Shown piece after piece: positions 21,690 to 32,908 of a stretch of 64,000 nt of DNA. Made by a program: the position numbers and the translations under genes. Numbering within the stretch: the first letter of the stretch is position 1; the number at the start of each line of letters is the position of its first letter. Source of the stretch: Meghimatium bilineatum (Eukaryota; Mollusca; Gastropoda; Stylommatophora; Philomycidae); the NCBI GenBank assembly GCA_034231615.1, contig CM067299.1:19496498-19560497 (forward strand), in the 5' to 3' direction. A model generated the notes under the pieces. That model was not told where the DNA came from, did not search any database, and saw only the letters and a list, made by a program, of their open reading frames with translations.

Positions 21690-23425
21690 GGTTTAATACA
21701 GCTAAGTTGAAGACCAAACGACATATAATAAACATCATCTGCAGATCCTGGACGTCTGAGATCAGAACAATAGCACCTGGTCTGCCACAAGGATCTCCTC
21801 TGTCCCTAGTGGTGTTTAAAGTGTATACGTTAAAAATTTGTCAATTGCAAGCCTCAAGCAATTGTAGTAGAGTTCTAACATACGTTGATGATAACTCATT
21901 ATACAACATGGGCAGGAACAGAATAGATATTGTTGACAGTGTACAGCGTGGACTAGATCAATTGCCGATATGATGCAGAACATATAATGCTGTGATAAAT
22001 CACTCGAAAGCCAAAGTCACCTGGTACTCCTTAAATAATAATCTGTCACGGTGCCAGTTGTCAGTTGAATGGGCTCATTCATTGAAAGAGAACATGACCT
22101 TAAATATCTTGGGCTTACCTTTTATAGAAGCCTCTTATTCAACAAACACATTACAGATATGATTCAGAAGGCTAAAAGAGGGATCAGTGTTATCTAGGTT
22201 ATGGCGATCTTCGACATGCAGCAATTGGTGCTGTTTCTACTTCTACAAGTGATGGTGCTATCTGTCATAGATTATGGCCTGAACCTACTAACTTTGTCAC
22301 ATATACAAGTCGATAGATTGGGAAAAGTCCATAATGAGGTAAATAGAGTGGTACTGGGGTGTACTAGGGATACACCCATCTCTGCTATGAGATTTCTGCT
22401 TGATTTCCCCAGCATTTAGCGATCACCATTAGGTACAATATAGGTCGCACCTTAAAGTGACAGAATACAGTCACAACCCACTACACTAACGTCTGGATGA
22501 GTCAAAGGGTAAAACAAATCATGCGTGGCAGATCATGGATGACAGAGGCTGAAGACACATTGCGAAGAGTATGTGAATTTGAAGAAATATAAAAAAGGCA
22601 GTGAATGTGTGCAGACAGACACCGAGAAGAAATCACTGACTGAAGTAATAATACAACTAGATAAAGCGGGTCGAAAATGGTCGGGTTTCAGGGCCCAGGT
22701 TACAGTGCATGAACTCGCCCAGCTACACTTGAAACCACAAGGCATAATTATATATACAGATGGCTCAATTAACAGAAACGCAAATAAAAGCGGTTGTGGT
22801 TTTGTTGCCTACACAGACGGCGTGAAGTTGGTTCAGAAATCTTCAGCATATTCTACTGTCACATCGAGCATGAGGATGGAGATAAAGGGAGTTAAACAAC
22901 ACTTAACTCGTTGATAATTGATACAGTAACACACTCGTTAATACTCACAGAGTCTCAAAGTATGCTGCGCAACATAGAAAAGTACATGCTGATAAAAGAA
23001 TGGTAGAATTTATTGAACAACTCAATTGTCCAGAGCATTACCTGGATATACTGCACTGGTCATGCTGGGGTCAGAGGTAACGAGAGAATTCACTACTTAT
23101 TGGCAGGCAATGCGGTGACAGATGACACAATGCTGAGAAGAGATAAAGCAGACTTGATCAAGGCAGTCATAAATTTATTTCAAGATGAAGATGTTTTCAA
23201 TGGGGCTGAGAACGTACACATTCATAGAATTTTAGAAATGGCTGTATCTAGAGGGGAGGAAAGGAAAAGTAAATCGTTTGAAAGGCCCCGAAGATCATGC
23301 AATCAACACCTGACAGGGACTTGGAGTCTACATACACTGAGATGGCTGCTGGAACGGAGAGGGGAGCACTTATGGGAATGCTCCACCTGCCGTGAATCTA
23401 GTTTCTAATTAAGAATCAAGACACG
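21690..23425 (+). mobile_element. RNase H-bearing LINE (I-group), 5'-truncated and broken
   Basis: Fragments in order: reverse transcriptase palm with GLPQGSPLS and catalytic YVDD (21707-21973); thumb-like VNRVVLGCTRDTPISAMRFL (22201-22419); RNase H start with IIYTDGSINRN and E in MRMEIKG (22573-22914); RNase H end with TGHAGVRGNERIHYLLAGNA (23013-23100); and a C-terminal tail LLERRGEHLWECSTCRESSF (to 23405). Stops and frameshifts separate them. In the GHAGVRGNER segment the usual acidic residue after ER is not seen. A linked RNase H domain points to the I-group of LINEs. Its last ~80 bp are shared by the SINE-like family at 25050, 30962 and 31815. Confidence 0.85.
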
Positions 23426-23489
23426 CCATCTTTATACCAACGTTATGTTGCCAGTGCCAAACATGACCCCTGAAAAAACACTCTTAAGA

Positions 23490-23790
23490 AAGATTACAAG
23501 ATGAAATGTGAGATGACATGTATGAGAAAGGCTATGAATGTCACCAGAAGAGAGCGAATGGTAAATGAAGACATCAGAAAGATAGTAAAAACCATATCAT
23601 GCAAACAATATATAGAGAGGCAACAGATCAACTGGGTCGACCACATTATGCGCATGGAACAATCACAACCAGCCATCCAGGCATACAACAGCAGAAAGAA
23701 CGGCTAGAAAGCAAGAGGAAGACCAAGAACAAGATGGGAAGATTCAGAGACATTATTTAAAAAAAAAACACGGCGTAACAATGGCAAGCG
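23490..23790 (+). mobile_element. LINE C-terminal fragment
   Basis: It reads MRKAMNVTRRERMVNEDIRK, YIERQQINWVDHIMRM and, after a stop, KARGRPRTRWED. This is the C-terminal block of a non-LTR reverse transcriptase distinct from the RTE copies here. Related fragments lie at 16530, 30690 and 45580. Confidence 0.65.
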
Positions 23791-24009
23791 CAACAAAGAT
23801 GGCCAAAGAAAGAACACTTCAACTCTCCACGACGCCTAACAGCACTTGTGGAAATAACAATAGATGGATAGACAGAATTGAATAACAGATAGATAAGGTT
23901 TGACAAAATAACACTATTTTAGCAGAGAGATAGGAAACTGTTAAAGATCTAATAAAGCTAACTTTCAATAAGGACATAGTACATATATCAATTAATAAAT
24001 TACTAATAG

Positions 24010-24270
24010 TGATAGTAGTTGTAATATTATAGTTACATTAGTAGTAGTACCAGTAGTGAGGGTTTTAGTGATAGTCTTATCAATAGTGATAGTTTGTAAT
24101 ATTATAGTTACATTAGTAGTAGTACCAGTAGTGAGGGTTTTAGTGATAGTCTTATCAATAGTGATAGTTTGTAATATTATAGTTACATTAGTAGTAGTAC
24201 CAGTAGTGAGGGTTTTAGTGATAGTAATAGCAATAGTGATAGTTTGTAATATTATAGTTACATTAGTAAC
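24010..24270. repeat. Minisatellite, 75-bp unit, ~3.5 copies
   Basis: The unit includes GTAATATTATAGTTACATTA and GTACCAGTAGTGAGGG. Units are almost identical. The length is a multiple of three and gives meaningless open frames on both strands. Confidence 0.92.
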
Positions 24271-24327
24271 ACTAACAGTTATTTTGAAAATTACATTTGA
24301 AACAATTTGATTCTTATCTTCCTCCCT

Positions 24328-24344
24328 CCCCCCCCCCCCCCCCC
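24328..24344. repeat. Poly-C run
   Basis: About 17 C residues in a row, flanked by CCTCCCT; a likely slippage and assembly weak point. Confidence 0.9.
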
Positions 24345-24529
24345 GATCGACCCACATTTATTTTCGAACTTTGTAAGAAAGAAAAAAAAGTCATATTTAC
24401 TGATGACATTATGAAAACAGAAGATACATGTTTGCAATCGTTTTTTATTTCATCTATTGTTTCTTCCACAAACAAAAGATGATAATAACAGTGGAGTGCG
24501 TATATCTTCAAATTAATCCAAATACACGT

Positions 24530-24642
24530 TTGAAAAAAAAATCATCCATCCTGAAAAAAAATCATCCATCCTGAAAAAAAAATCATCCATCCTGAAAAAA
24601 AAAATCCATCCTGAAAAAAAATCCTCCATCCTGAAAATGGTG
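24530..24642. repeat. Tandem ~21-bp unit, 5 copies
   Basis: AAAAAAATCATCCATCCTG is repeated five times with variation in the A run and one CTCC variant. Confidence 0.85.
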
Positions 24643-25049
24643 TCCATTGTTATATGATTCATGAAAGTGCTTATGTACATACACGACTGCGCATGACATG
24701 AATCTCAGAAGAAGAAACCTCACATGTTGAATTTCCGTTAGTAATTCACAACCTGCGCACAGATTATTCAAATAATAAAACCAATGAGAACAATGTTTGT
24801 AACATATTGAAAAATTAACCAAGTAATATGTCGTGATGAAGATTCTTTAAAAATGTACATCAAGAAATGAATCGTGACAAAGGAGAAACATAATAAAACA
24901 GACCAAAAAATGGCATTCTAAGGAAAAATGAGATTATTGTTATTTAGAGTAGTAGTTCTCAAAATGCGCTATTAGATTCGTCTAGTAGGGCCACTGGCAG
25001 GCTATTGCTTGAACGATAAACATAACTACTTGTAACAATAACCAAGTTT

Positions 25050-25311
25050 CTTGATTCTTGATTAGAAACTGGCCTCACAGCACGTGGGGCATTCCCATAA
25101 GTGCTCCGCCTTCTGTTCCAGCAGCCATTAGACTCGATGGTGTTTCGAGTCGAATGCTGCCGAAACGTCGACATCAGGGCACAACTCTGGCCCTTGCGAC
25201 AGGTTTCTTTGTTGTTCCGCCCACCCACGCCGTGCCTGTAACTAGTTCAAGCACAACGTCGGCCTGTCGGAACAACATGGTAACTGTTATCGAAGGTTAC
25301 GACTACGGGAA
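25050..25311 (-). mobile_element. SINE-like family D, full-length copy 1
   Basis: On the minus strand it runs from CCCGTAGTCGTAACCTTCG to AATCAAGAATCAAG. It is bounded by a 10-bp duplication AACCAAGTTT at 25040-25049 and 25312-25321. Its last ~80 bp (GGCTGCTGGAAC...CTTATGGGAATGCCCCAC) match the 3' end of the I-group LINE at 23340-23420. The head is unrelated to that LINE and has no clear tRNA boxes. Two other copies lie at 30962 and 31815. The shared tail implies mobilisation by that LINE group. Confidence 0.8.
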
Positions 25312-25321
25312 AACCAAGTTT

Positions 25322-25954
25322 AAGAAATCCCAGGTACCTCATAAAGATATCTACAAATAGACAAAGACAAGATCAACCATCAGCGTAGGAAAGATCAGAG
25401 TATCATTATTCTACTTCGCACACACAACAATCACCTAAATAGAATAAAATCACAACAAGAGTGCCGGATGTGCACTCATCCGTACGAAATTGTCGACCAC
25501 CATCTTTTTTAAATGTACAGCGCTGGATGATGCCATAAAACAGATCCCCCTATTCGAGGCCAGGTAAATGGAATATACTATATTGAATAAAACTTACAGC
25601 TCACAGACACATGCATGTATCACACAATTTCATTGGGTCAAAAAAATTAGAGACAGCTGGATTAGCAACCAACCAACCAAATCGTAAATAACGTAAATTG
25701 TTTTTTTAGGCACATGGTCCAAAAAAAAGGAGTCATCTAGACAAGAAAGGTAGAGAAACACTGATTTAGAGCATAGACAATTATATGAAAGTATACAATT
25801 TAGTGTATATGTTTATAACTTACAACTGAAGGGGTAATATGTACAAATATACATATAGACAAATTGCAAGGTACAGAAACTACATTCCAACATTTTCCAA
25901 CTTTTTTTTTGTAAGCATATCACAAGGTAAATATCCTACATGACATACTACCAA
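25322..25954. other. Unassigned DNA
   Basis: AT-rich with AACCAACCAACC near 25668; nothing else was recognised. Confidence 0.35.
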
Positions 25955-26615
25955 GTGTTGCTGAATACACTCTATAGAGTTGATGTTTTCGTATGTTCTA
26001 TCCATTGCTGAATACACTCTATAGAGTTGATGTTTTCGTATGTTCTATCCATTGCAGAATACACTCTATAGATTTGATGTTTTCGTATGTTCTATCCATT
26101 GCTGAATACACTCTATAGATTTGATGTTTTCGTATGTTCTATCCATTGCTGAATACACTCTATAGAGTTGATGTTTTCGTATGTTCTATCCATTGCTGAA
26201 TACACTCTATAGATTTGATGTTTTCGTATGTTCTATCCATTGCTGAATACACTCTATAGATTTGATGTTTTCGTATGTTCTATCCATTGCTGAATACACT
26301 CTATAGATTTGATGTTTTCGTATTTTCTATCCATTGCTGAATACACTATATAGATTTGATGTTTTCGTATGTTCTATCCATTGCTGAATACACTCTATAG
26401 ATTTGATGTTTTCGTATGTTCTATTCATTGCTAAATGCACTCTATATATTTCATGTTTTCGCATGTTTTGTCCGTTGCTCAAAGCACTCTATAGTTTTGA
26501 TGTTTTCGTATGCTTTGTTCATTGCGCAATGCACTCTATAAATTTGATGTTTTCGTATGTTTTGTGCGCTGCTGAATGAATTCTATAGATTTGATGTTTC
26601 TCGTATGTTTTTTCC
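25955..26615. repeat. Minisatellite, 47-bp unit, ~14 copies
   Basis: The unit is TGCTGAATACACTCTATAGA followed by TTTGATGTTTTCGTATG and TTCTATCCAT. The first units are nearly identical and the last four drift (TTTTGTCCGTTGCTC), so the array is older at its right edge. Confidence 0.96.
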
Positions 26616-26684
26616 GTTGTTTTTCCTATTTCTACTTATGTCATGCAGAGCCGTTGACTAATGATCATCAAAATGGAAAGGACA

Positions 26685-27640
26685 CGTTCGTTTGTCACTT
26701 GAATATCATCATCGGTACCGACTGACACAGACGATCATGGGTCTCCATAGCTCTTTATTTCCAGTATCACTTATCACGATTGTTGTTTACACCGTGCCAC
26801 GATGTCAGACGATCTAATATTTTCTCACGCTCTCGTTCTCGATCTGTTAGCTTTTATCTTGCATGTTGTAACTTCCCCAGACCTCCCTGTCCGATTTGTT
26901 CAAAAAATAAAGATTGTCTGTTTCTGATATTTTTAATTAATCACCGTCCCGCATTTGAATCTTACAGAACATTCTCGTTTGTTTTTTCTAGCTATCCATG
27001 CATGTGTCCGCATTCTTCTATAGAACCAAATCTATGTTGCCTTTAATATTTTAGCTGTACATGGTATCTCACGCAATCTTCTATAGAACTAAATCTATGT
27101 TGCATTTAATATTTTATCTGTACATGGTATCTCACGCAATCTTCTATAGAACTAAATCTATGTTGCATTTAATATTTTAGCTGTACATGGTATCTCACGC
27201 AATCTTCTATAGAACTAAATCTATGTTGCCTTTAATATTTTAGCTGTACATGGTATCTCACGCAATCTTCTATAGAACTAAATCTATGTTGCCTTTAATA
27301 TTTTAGCTGTACATGGTATCTCACGCAATCTTCTATAGAACCAAATCTATGTTGCCTTTAATCCTTTAGCTGTACATGGTATCTCACACAATCTTCTATA
27401 CAACCAAATCTATATTGCCTCAATTGTTCTACAATTTCCCACTTTATTTATTATCCAAGTCTCTCATCCGTATGTAAAATTGATGCGTGTAGCTCTGAAG
27501 AACTTTCTTCCTCACCAATGCCAGGGATAAGTTACACATTCTATTCTTCCTTTTCAGTAATTTCTGCTTTTATCTGTCCTAATCTGTTTCTTATCTCTGC
27601 CAAACTTCCTCAATGTGATCTCTTGATATGCAGTTATTTT
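26685..27640 (-). mobile_element. RTE LINE (minus) with an internal minisatellite
   Basis: On the minus strand the right part reads AEIRNRLGQIKA, RKFFRATRI and ETWIINK (27640 to 27430). The middle reads ATxMWFYRR-like sequence repeated in tandem, and the left part covers the LINE 3' end with GACATCGTGGCACGGTG and an ATGATGAT tail near 26705. Collinearity with 10137-11236 shows one element whose short coding segment was amplified in place (27000-27415). It has many stops and is inactive. Confidence 0.75.
27000..27415. repeat. 63-bp minisatellite made from LINE coding DNA
   Basis: About 6.5 copies of ATCTTCTATAGAACTAAATC, TATGTTGCCTTTAATATTTT and a TGTACATGGTATCTCACGCA block. On the minus strand it corresponds to the RTE segment encoding EATEMWFYRRMLRIPWT (compare TTCTACAGAAGAATGCT and ATACCATGGAC at 10900). 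LINE sequence continues on both sides. Confidence 0.85.
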
Positions 27641-27729
27641 ATGGAGTCTTAGTGTCCGTCATTCTCTCAATGCAACTTTTTCTTGTCTTTCTCTGATTCT
27701 TTCGATCTTGATATTGTGAACCCTAGCTG

Positions 27730-27945
27730 TTGGAAATAATGTATCTTCCATACTTATAATATCACCAAACCATGAAATAATTATCTTATAAAAGCATGAT
27801 TTGACCAAATCATGAAATAATGTAACTCCTATACTTATGATATGACTAATCCATGAAATAATGTATCTTCTATACTCATGATATGACTAAACCATGAAAT
27901 AATGTATCTTCTATACTCATGATATGACCAAACTATTTCATTCTC
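27730..27945. repeat. Degenerate tandem, ~41-bp unit, 4 copies
   Basis: ACCATGAAATAATGTATCTT followed by CTATACTCATGATATGACTA recurs with indels. Confidence 0.75.
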
Positions 27946-28044
27946 TGGTTTCAAAAAATACATTTCAGAAGATAGTGTTCACACAGAATCTCTGATGATT
28001 TCGCCTCCGATACGATTTCTTATTGTTGTATTTACTGCTTTACT

Positions 28045-28265
28045 TAGGCAGATGACGCGTAACGCAGTAGTTAACGCACTGGCTTCGCATATGCGTGGTC
28101 CTGGGTTAATTTCCAAATTGAGGCGGAAATGTTTTTTTTTTCAGATCGCAACGGCTTCCACGTAGGCCAAGCCTTAAATGGGTGCCGGATTAATCCGTGA
28201 AGTAAAGACTGCGAGGGAGATGAGATGGCTAGCGTCTTCATAAGCAGAGCCACTGAAATGTGAGA
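28045..28265 (+). mobile_element. tRNA-like SINE family E, copy 1
   Basis: An A-box-like TTAACGCACTGG (28069-28080) is followed by TGCGTGGTCCTGGGTTAATT, a weak B box. Then come CAACGGCTTCCACGTAGGCC and CCGGATTAATCCGTGAAG. The head and the post-head poly-A/T spacer recur at 43895-44045 (GATTAACGTACTGGCT...AAATCGCCAACGGC). Confidence 0.5.
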
Positions 28266-28499
28266 TCGCTAACATTTCACACCACTACTGCATTCCCGGA
28301 TGCCATCGGTTGACTTTACGTAGCTTTTTTTGTAGGCATATCATTTAAAACGTGGAAAGCGTTCTCTCATGTTTCTTGGTCAGTTTCCATGTCTGACATT
28401 GATAATAATATCTGTTTGTTAGTTTGTTCGTTTCGATTCCCAAGAAAAAGCGAGCAATGATGCTTTGTTTTCCTATGTGACTTGTTCACCTTGTATGTA

Positions 28500-29345
28500 T
28501 CTATGTATGTAATATTGACTCTATCCGACCCATCTAGTTCGGCTTTCTTCACATTCTGTGTATGCATTGAATATTGACTCTATCCGACCCATCTAGTTCG
28601 GCTTTCTTCACATTCTGTGTATGCATTGAATATTGACTCTATCCGTCCCATCTAGTTCGGCTTTCTTCACATTCTGTGTATGCATTGAATATTGACTCTA
28701 TCTGTCCCATCTAGTTCTACTTTCTTCACATTCTGTGTATGCATTGAATATTGACTCTATCCGTCCCATCTAGTTCGGCTTTCTTCACATTCTGTGTATG
28801 CATTGAATATTGACTCTATCCGTCCCATCTAGTTCGGCTTTCTTCACATTCTGTGTATGCATTGAATATTGACTCTATCCGTCCCATCTAGTTCGGCTTT
28901 CTTCACATTCTGTGTATGCATTGAATATTGACTCTATCCGTCCCATCTAGTTCGGCTTTCTTCAAATTCTGTGTATGCATTGAATATTGACTCGATATGA
29001 TCCATCTAGTTCGGCTTTCTTCACATTCTGTGTATGCATTGAATATTGACTCTAATGAGAGCTTCAGTATTAGGTAAATTATCTTGCCACTTATCCTAAG
29101 TCTGCGAATGCAGCATGTGTGGAAGTGATTTAATTCTTCGTCATGTCGTCTATACACTGTCCATGTCTCAAAGTTTATAGCATGGTCAACAGCACAGTGG
29201 CTCAATATACTTTTAATTTTGTATCGATACTGTTGTATTTCTGTTCGCACACATTGTCAGTCACTTTACCGAATGCAGTGGTCCTTGAGGTTGTGCTATT
29301 GACGTCTGCATCAATTTCATCTGCTCTGGACAAAATACTACAACG
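28500..29345 (-). mobile_element. LINE reverse-transcriptase C-terminus (minus) with internal minisatellite
   Basis: The minus strand reads DADVNSTTSRTTAFGKVTDN, DTKLKVY, FETWTVYRRHDEELNHFHTC and CIRRLRISGK. These match the C-terminal landmarks of a common animal non-LTR retrotransposon (T.LK.Y.....L.YG.ETWT.Y.RH...LN.FH..CLR..L.I.W.DK). The next LINE segment, equivalent to G(M/I)QSIH..L.KAQLRW.GH, has been amplified into the 59-bp array at 28505-29050. Confidence 0.75.
28505..29050. repeat. 59-bp minisatellite made from LINE coding DNA
   Basis: About nine copies of TGAATATTGACTCTATCCGT, CCCATCTAGTTCGGCTTTCT and TCACATTCTGTGTATGCAT. Minus-strand reading of a unit gives NIQCIHRM.KKAELDG.DRV, recognisably the QSIH..L.KAQLRW.GHV segment of the LINE it adjoins. 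Fifty-nine is not a multiple of 3, so the frame shifts each unit. Confidence 0.85.
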
Positions 29346-30640
29346 ATAGGTAAATATTTTGATGAATTGGAGACTATTATGATTGACCTTGAGGACTACG
29401 TCATGGTACTGTTAACTTGAAGAGAGTTAAAACATTTCTGTTGATTGTCGCGCTAAACATATCCCACTCTGCAGAAAATCTCCAATTTTTATTTAACCAA
29501 ACTAATATCGCAGTTTCTAACTCAAAGAAATCGCACAATTTGAAAACCACTGTTCAGATCATGGAAATTTCGATCATCTAAAACTAGTTCCAACAGTAAA
29601 TACTGTGTGCTTCAATAGAGAGACATTTCGAATGATTACTCTTGAAGATGAAGTGCCGGCTTCATTGTAATAATGATTGATTTCTGCGTATTTCTGAACA
29701 TGTATCATAATGCTGAACATATCTCTCAGATTTTGGTTGCATTTAATGGGAAAATGGCACATGTACGATGTCTTAATCTTATACAAAGAACTCTGTGAGA
29801 CAGATTTATATGGGTAGTCTTGTCAATAGAAGCCAAGATATTTCGGCTCACGTGATTCATTTTTAGATTACATTTTTGGTCTTAGGGTTAGGCTAAAACA
29901 TTATCAACGAGTACACGTAGACGATAGTTGAGCAAAATAGATCTCACGGGCCAATCCGGTCTTTTTACTGATTCACTAGATTCATTTAATTATTATTATA
30001 TACAATGGTCTCTGAGCTCACAAAATAAAAAAATCACATGCTATTACAGTCACGCTGTAAACTATGATCATAAGCAGTAATAAAGAGAACATGCAGGTCT
30101 GTGAGAGATAACATTACTCTTGAGTTGACGCTAAGCAATTCTTTTGATGTTCAAGGATTCTTTAAAAAAATATGTTTTTGCTGTTCAATTACAAATATTG
30201 CGACTTGAAAATAATTGGATAAACCTGTCACCACGACTCTGAATGTGACATGGACTCTCCCATTAAGAGCAGGTGATAGAGACGCGGGGATATCAAGTTC
30301 GTATTACACTTTTATATCGTAGAAGCTATCAAAAATTGTGCCATTTCTAGAAGCAATGCCAGGCGTTGCTCGAGCGAGAATAAAACCTTTTTTTTTAAAA
30401 AAAAAGAAAGAAAAAGAATAGATGCTAATATGTTTTATATAATATAGCAATGACTTTTATATGTTTAAGCTTCTACATATTATCCTAAACTGAAGAATAC
30501 AATTTTTTTTTTAAAAGCAACGTTCCTCCAGAACGAACACTGATCGCTGGTAGAATGAATCTGACGCACTAATAACTTGACTACCAAGACCTTATACATT
30601 AGAGCTGAAAATTGTGTTTATTTATAAACGTTGTGTAATA
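29346..30640. other. Unassigned DNA
   Basis: A possible hAT-type end (AAAACCACTG) lies near 29545 without a visible partner. A CTTAGGGTTAGGC motif lies near 29881. No gene was recognised. Confidence 0.35.
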
Positions 30641-30689
30641 TTGCCAATGTCAAACATAGTCTTTAACAGCTTCGCAGCAGAGAAAAATC

Positions 30690-30958
30690 GTTACATGTGA
30701 CATGAAGTGTCTGAGGAAAGCTGCAATGGTTACCAAACTAGATAAAATAAGAAATGAAGAAATTAGGAAAAGAGTTGGAATAATGTCATGTATTGAGCAT
30801 ATTGAGAGACAGTAAGTAAAATGGTTCAGCCACCTTATGAGAATGAAGCTAAACCAAATACCAATAAGAGCATATAATACAAGAATATTCGGGCGTAAGG
30901 CCAAAGGTAGGTCATGGAAACGGTGGATAGAAAACATCAAGATAGCCTTGAACAATAT
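30690..30958 (+). mobile_element. LINE C-terminal fragment
   Basis: It reads CDMKCLRKAAMVTKLDKIRN, EEIRKRVGIMSCIEHIERQ, stop, VKWFSHLMRMKLNQIP and GRKAKGRSWKRWIENI. It belongs to the same group as 23490-23790 and is relatively well preserved with one internal stop. A SINE-like family D copy begins immediately after it. Confidence 0.7.
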
Positions 30959-30961
30959 GGT

Positions 30962-31135
30962 TCTCTTGATTCGTGATTAGAAACTGGCCTCACAGCACGT
31001 GGGGCATTCCCATAAGTGCTCCGCCCTCTGTTCCAGCAGTCATTCGACTCGAGGGTGTTTCGAGTATAATGTTGCCGAAACAGACGTCGACATCAGGGCA
31101 CAACTCTGGCTCTTGCGACAGGTTTCTTTGTTATG
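30962..31135 (-). mobile_element. SINE-like family D, copy 2, 5'-truncated
   Basis: It is near-identical to the first ~170 plus-strand bases of 25050-25311 (GATTAGAAACTGGCCTCACA...GACATCAGGGCACAACTCTG). It stops at TTTCTTTGTTATG, as expected for a 5' truncation of a minus-strand insertion. Confidence 0.8.
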
Positions 31136-31199
31136 ACACGAAAAAAAATCTACTTAGTCAAAGTAGTATGTCAAAGCTGTTTAGTCGTCTCTTGTGGTA

Positions 31200-31624
31200 C
31201 ATAATATGTTGTCCAGGCTTCACTGCATAGAGAAGGATGCCCAGGACAAAAGCCCGAAAAACAGGAATCTAGTTCTATTGTTTATTTTCTGTTCCCCCAT
31301 TCACTTTTTGTTAGTCTGTACATTGTTGTAGATTGTTGTAGACCAATCATGATGCTTATTTCATGATTCATGGATAATCTATACTTTATTTTGTTTGATG
31401 ATCCCTGATATATAAAAAGGTCAACAACATCTAACTCATCCCCATCGATGACAATTTCTGGCTCTTGGTCGCAGTCTGCGTCATAATTTGCGTCCACTTT
31501 GCTAATTGTTAGTCCGAACTCATGGCAGACACCAGAAAAGGCAGCTAGTAGGTTTGGCAGTTCTTCTTCGGAGTGTGTTATAATTGTAGCATCATCTGCA
31601 AAGAGAAAATTGATTATATAGACC
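31200..31624 (-). mobile_element. LINE reverse transcriptase palm fragment (minus)
   Basis: The minus strand reads FADDATIITHSEEELPNLLA, AFSGVCHEFGLTISK, DGDELDVVDLFIYQGS and RLTKSEWGN. The ADD catalytic motif and the L..VV..F.YLGS landmark define a non-LTR reverse transcriptase of the group seen at 28.5-29.3 kb. The element is interrupted just upstream of FADD by a hAT MITE. LINE reading resumes beyond it as GYLQEGLY (31800-31815). Confidence 0.8.
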
Positions 31625-31791
31625 CAGGGCCGGACTTAGGCCATTGCAACCTATGCGGCCGCATTGGGCCCCGCACTTCATAGGCCCATAAATTAATATT
31701 ATAATTTATTTTATTATCCTCTTCCCTACCCAGACTGGGCCCCGCGCAATCCGTTTCGCATTGGGCCTCGCAATTGTTAGGGCCGGCTCTG
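31625..31791. mobile_element. hAT MITE, 167 bp, nested in a LINE
   Basis: Ends are CAGGGCCGGACTTAGG and (reverse complement) CAGAGCCGGCCCTAAC, imperfect inverted repeats of hAT type. An exact 8-bp duplication TATAGACC flanks it at 31617-31624 and 31792-31799. Removing it and one duplication restores the LINE frame GYLQEGLYNQF before FADD, so it is younger than the LINE. The interior has GGGCCCCGC motifs and no ORF. Confidence 0.9.
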
Positions 31792-31814
31792 TATAGACCC
31801 TCTTGTAGATATCC

Positions 31815-32075
31815 TCTTGAATCTTGATTAGAAACTGGCCTCACAGCACGTGGGGCATTCCCATAAGTGCTCCGACCTCATTTCAGCAGCCATCAGACTC
31901 GATGGTGTTTCGAGTAAAATTCCGCTGAAACAGACGTCGACATCAGGGCACAACTCTGTTTCTTTGTTGTTCCATCCACCCACGCCGTGCCCGTAACTAG
32001 TTCAAGCACAACGTCGGCCTGCCGGAACAACATGGTAACTGTTAAAAAAAGGTTACGACTACGGGGTTGTAAAGA
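31815..32075 (-). mobile_element. SINE-like family D, copy 3
   Basis: It covers the same span as copy 1, from GAATCTTGATTAGAAACTGG to GGTTACGACTACGGGG, with a ~20-bp deletion after ACAACTCTG. It shares the same 5' boundary as copy 1, supporting a defined element start. Confidence 0.8.
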
Positions 32076-32079
32076 TGAC

Positions 32080-32905
32080 GTGCCATAAAGCTTCTATAAG
32101 AAGATAACCTCAATATAAAGACATGTAATTTATTAAGGTCTTCTGTTGCATGGGTGGTTTATCTAGTGAGCCATTGGTGAGACCCACAGATGCAACCACA
32201 TGCACAAAGATAGCCTCTGCCTCGGAGCACCGAGTTTAAGAACGTCAACTATTAACACTTATTTCTGGTCACTAATTAATATAGGTAAAGCTGGACAGGA
32301 TTATACAAATACTTATAGCTGCAATATCTGTCTGATCTGTTAACGTCGCGCAGACCGGTAAGCCGTAATTCTAACACACGACAGAAACCAGTTTTCGCTT
32401 CAAATGATAAACAATGCGATTAGACTTAAAAGAAATTATTTCGACGCGTCGATGCTATTTTTTTTTTTTAAAGATAATAGCTATATAAATGTTAGCAGCA
32501 AATAAACCAGTGTCGTGGCGTCCTTATAAGCATTGCTTACACATTTATATTTTCTTATATATCTTACAAAGTAAGAAAATGTATTTAGTATAACCTTTTA
32601 TCAGTCTGCAGTAATTTATAAAACGTATAAATCTTATCAATTTTCATATTTGAGTAATGTGGAAAGAAGTAATATGACGAAAAGGGGGGGGGGGAGGATA
32701 CATAAGAAAAAAATATTATCTTTTTATGACAAGTTCTTGTGTTGTGTAAACATCTTTTTCAATTCCTTATGACTTTCCAGTAATACAATTAATGCTTTTG
32801 ATGTTTTCCCATACAAGAGAGATACAAGTCTTGATAGATTTTACTATAGGTAGGCTACATTCACATCGAAAAACTTTCACAGATCAATTGAGGTAAATGA
32901 TTGAT
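32080..32905. other. Unassigned DNA
   Basis: Poly-T (32458) and poly-G (32682) runs are present; no gene or element was recognised. Confidence 0.35.
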
Positions 32906-32908
32906 TAA

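Noticed and set aside
23992-24357. Threonine/isoleucine-rich reverse-strand protein
   Set aside because: Arises from the 75-bp tandem repeat plus a poly-C run.
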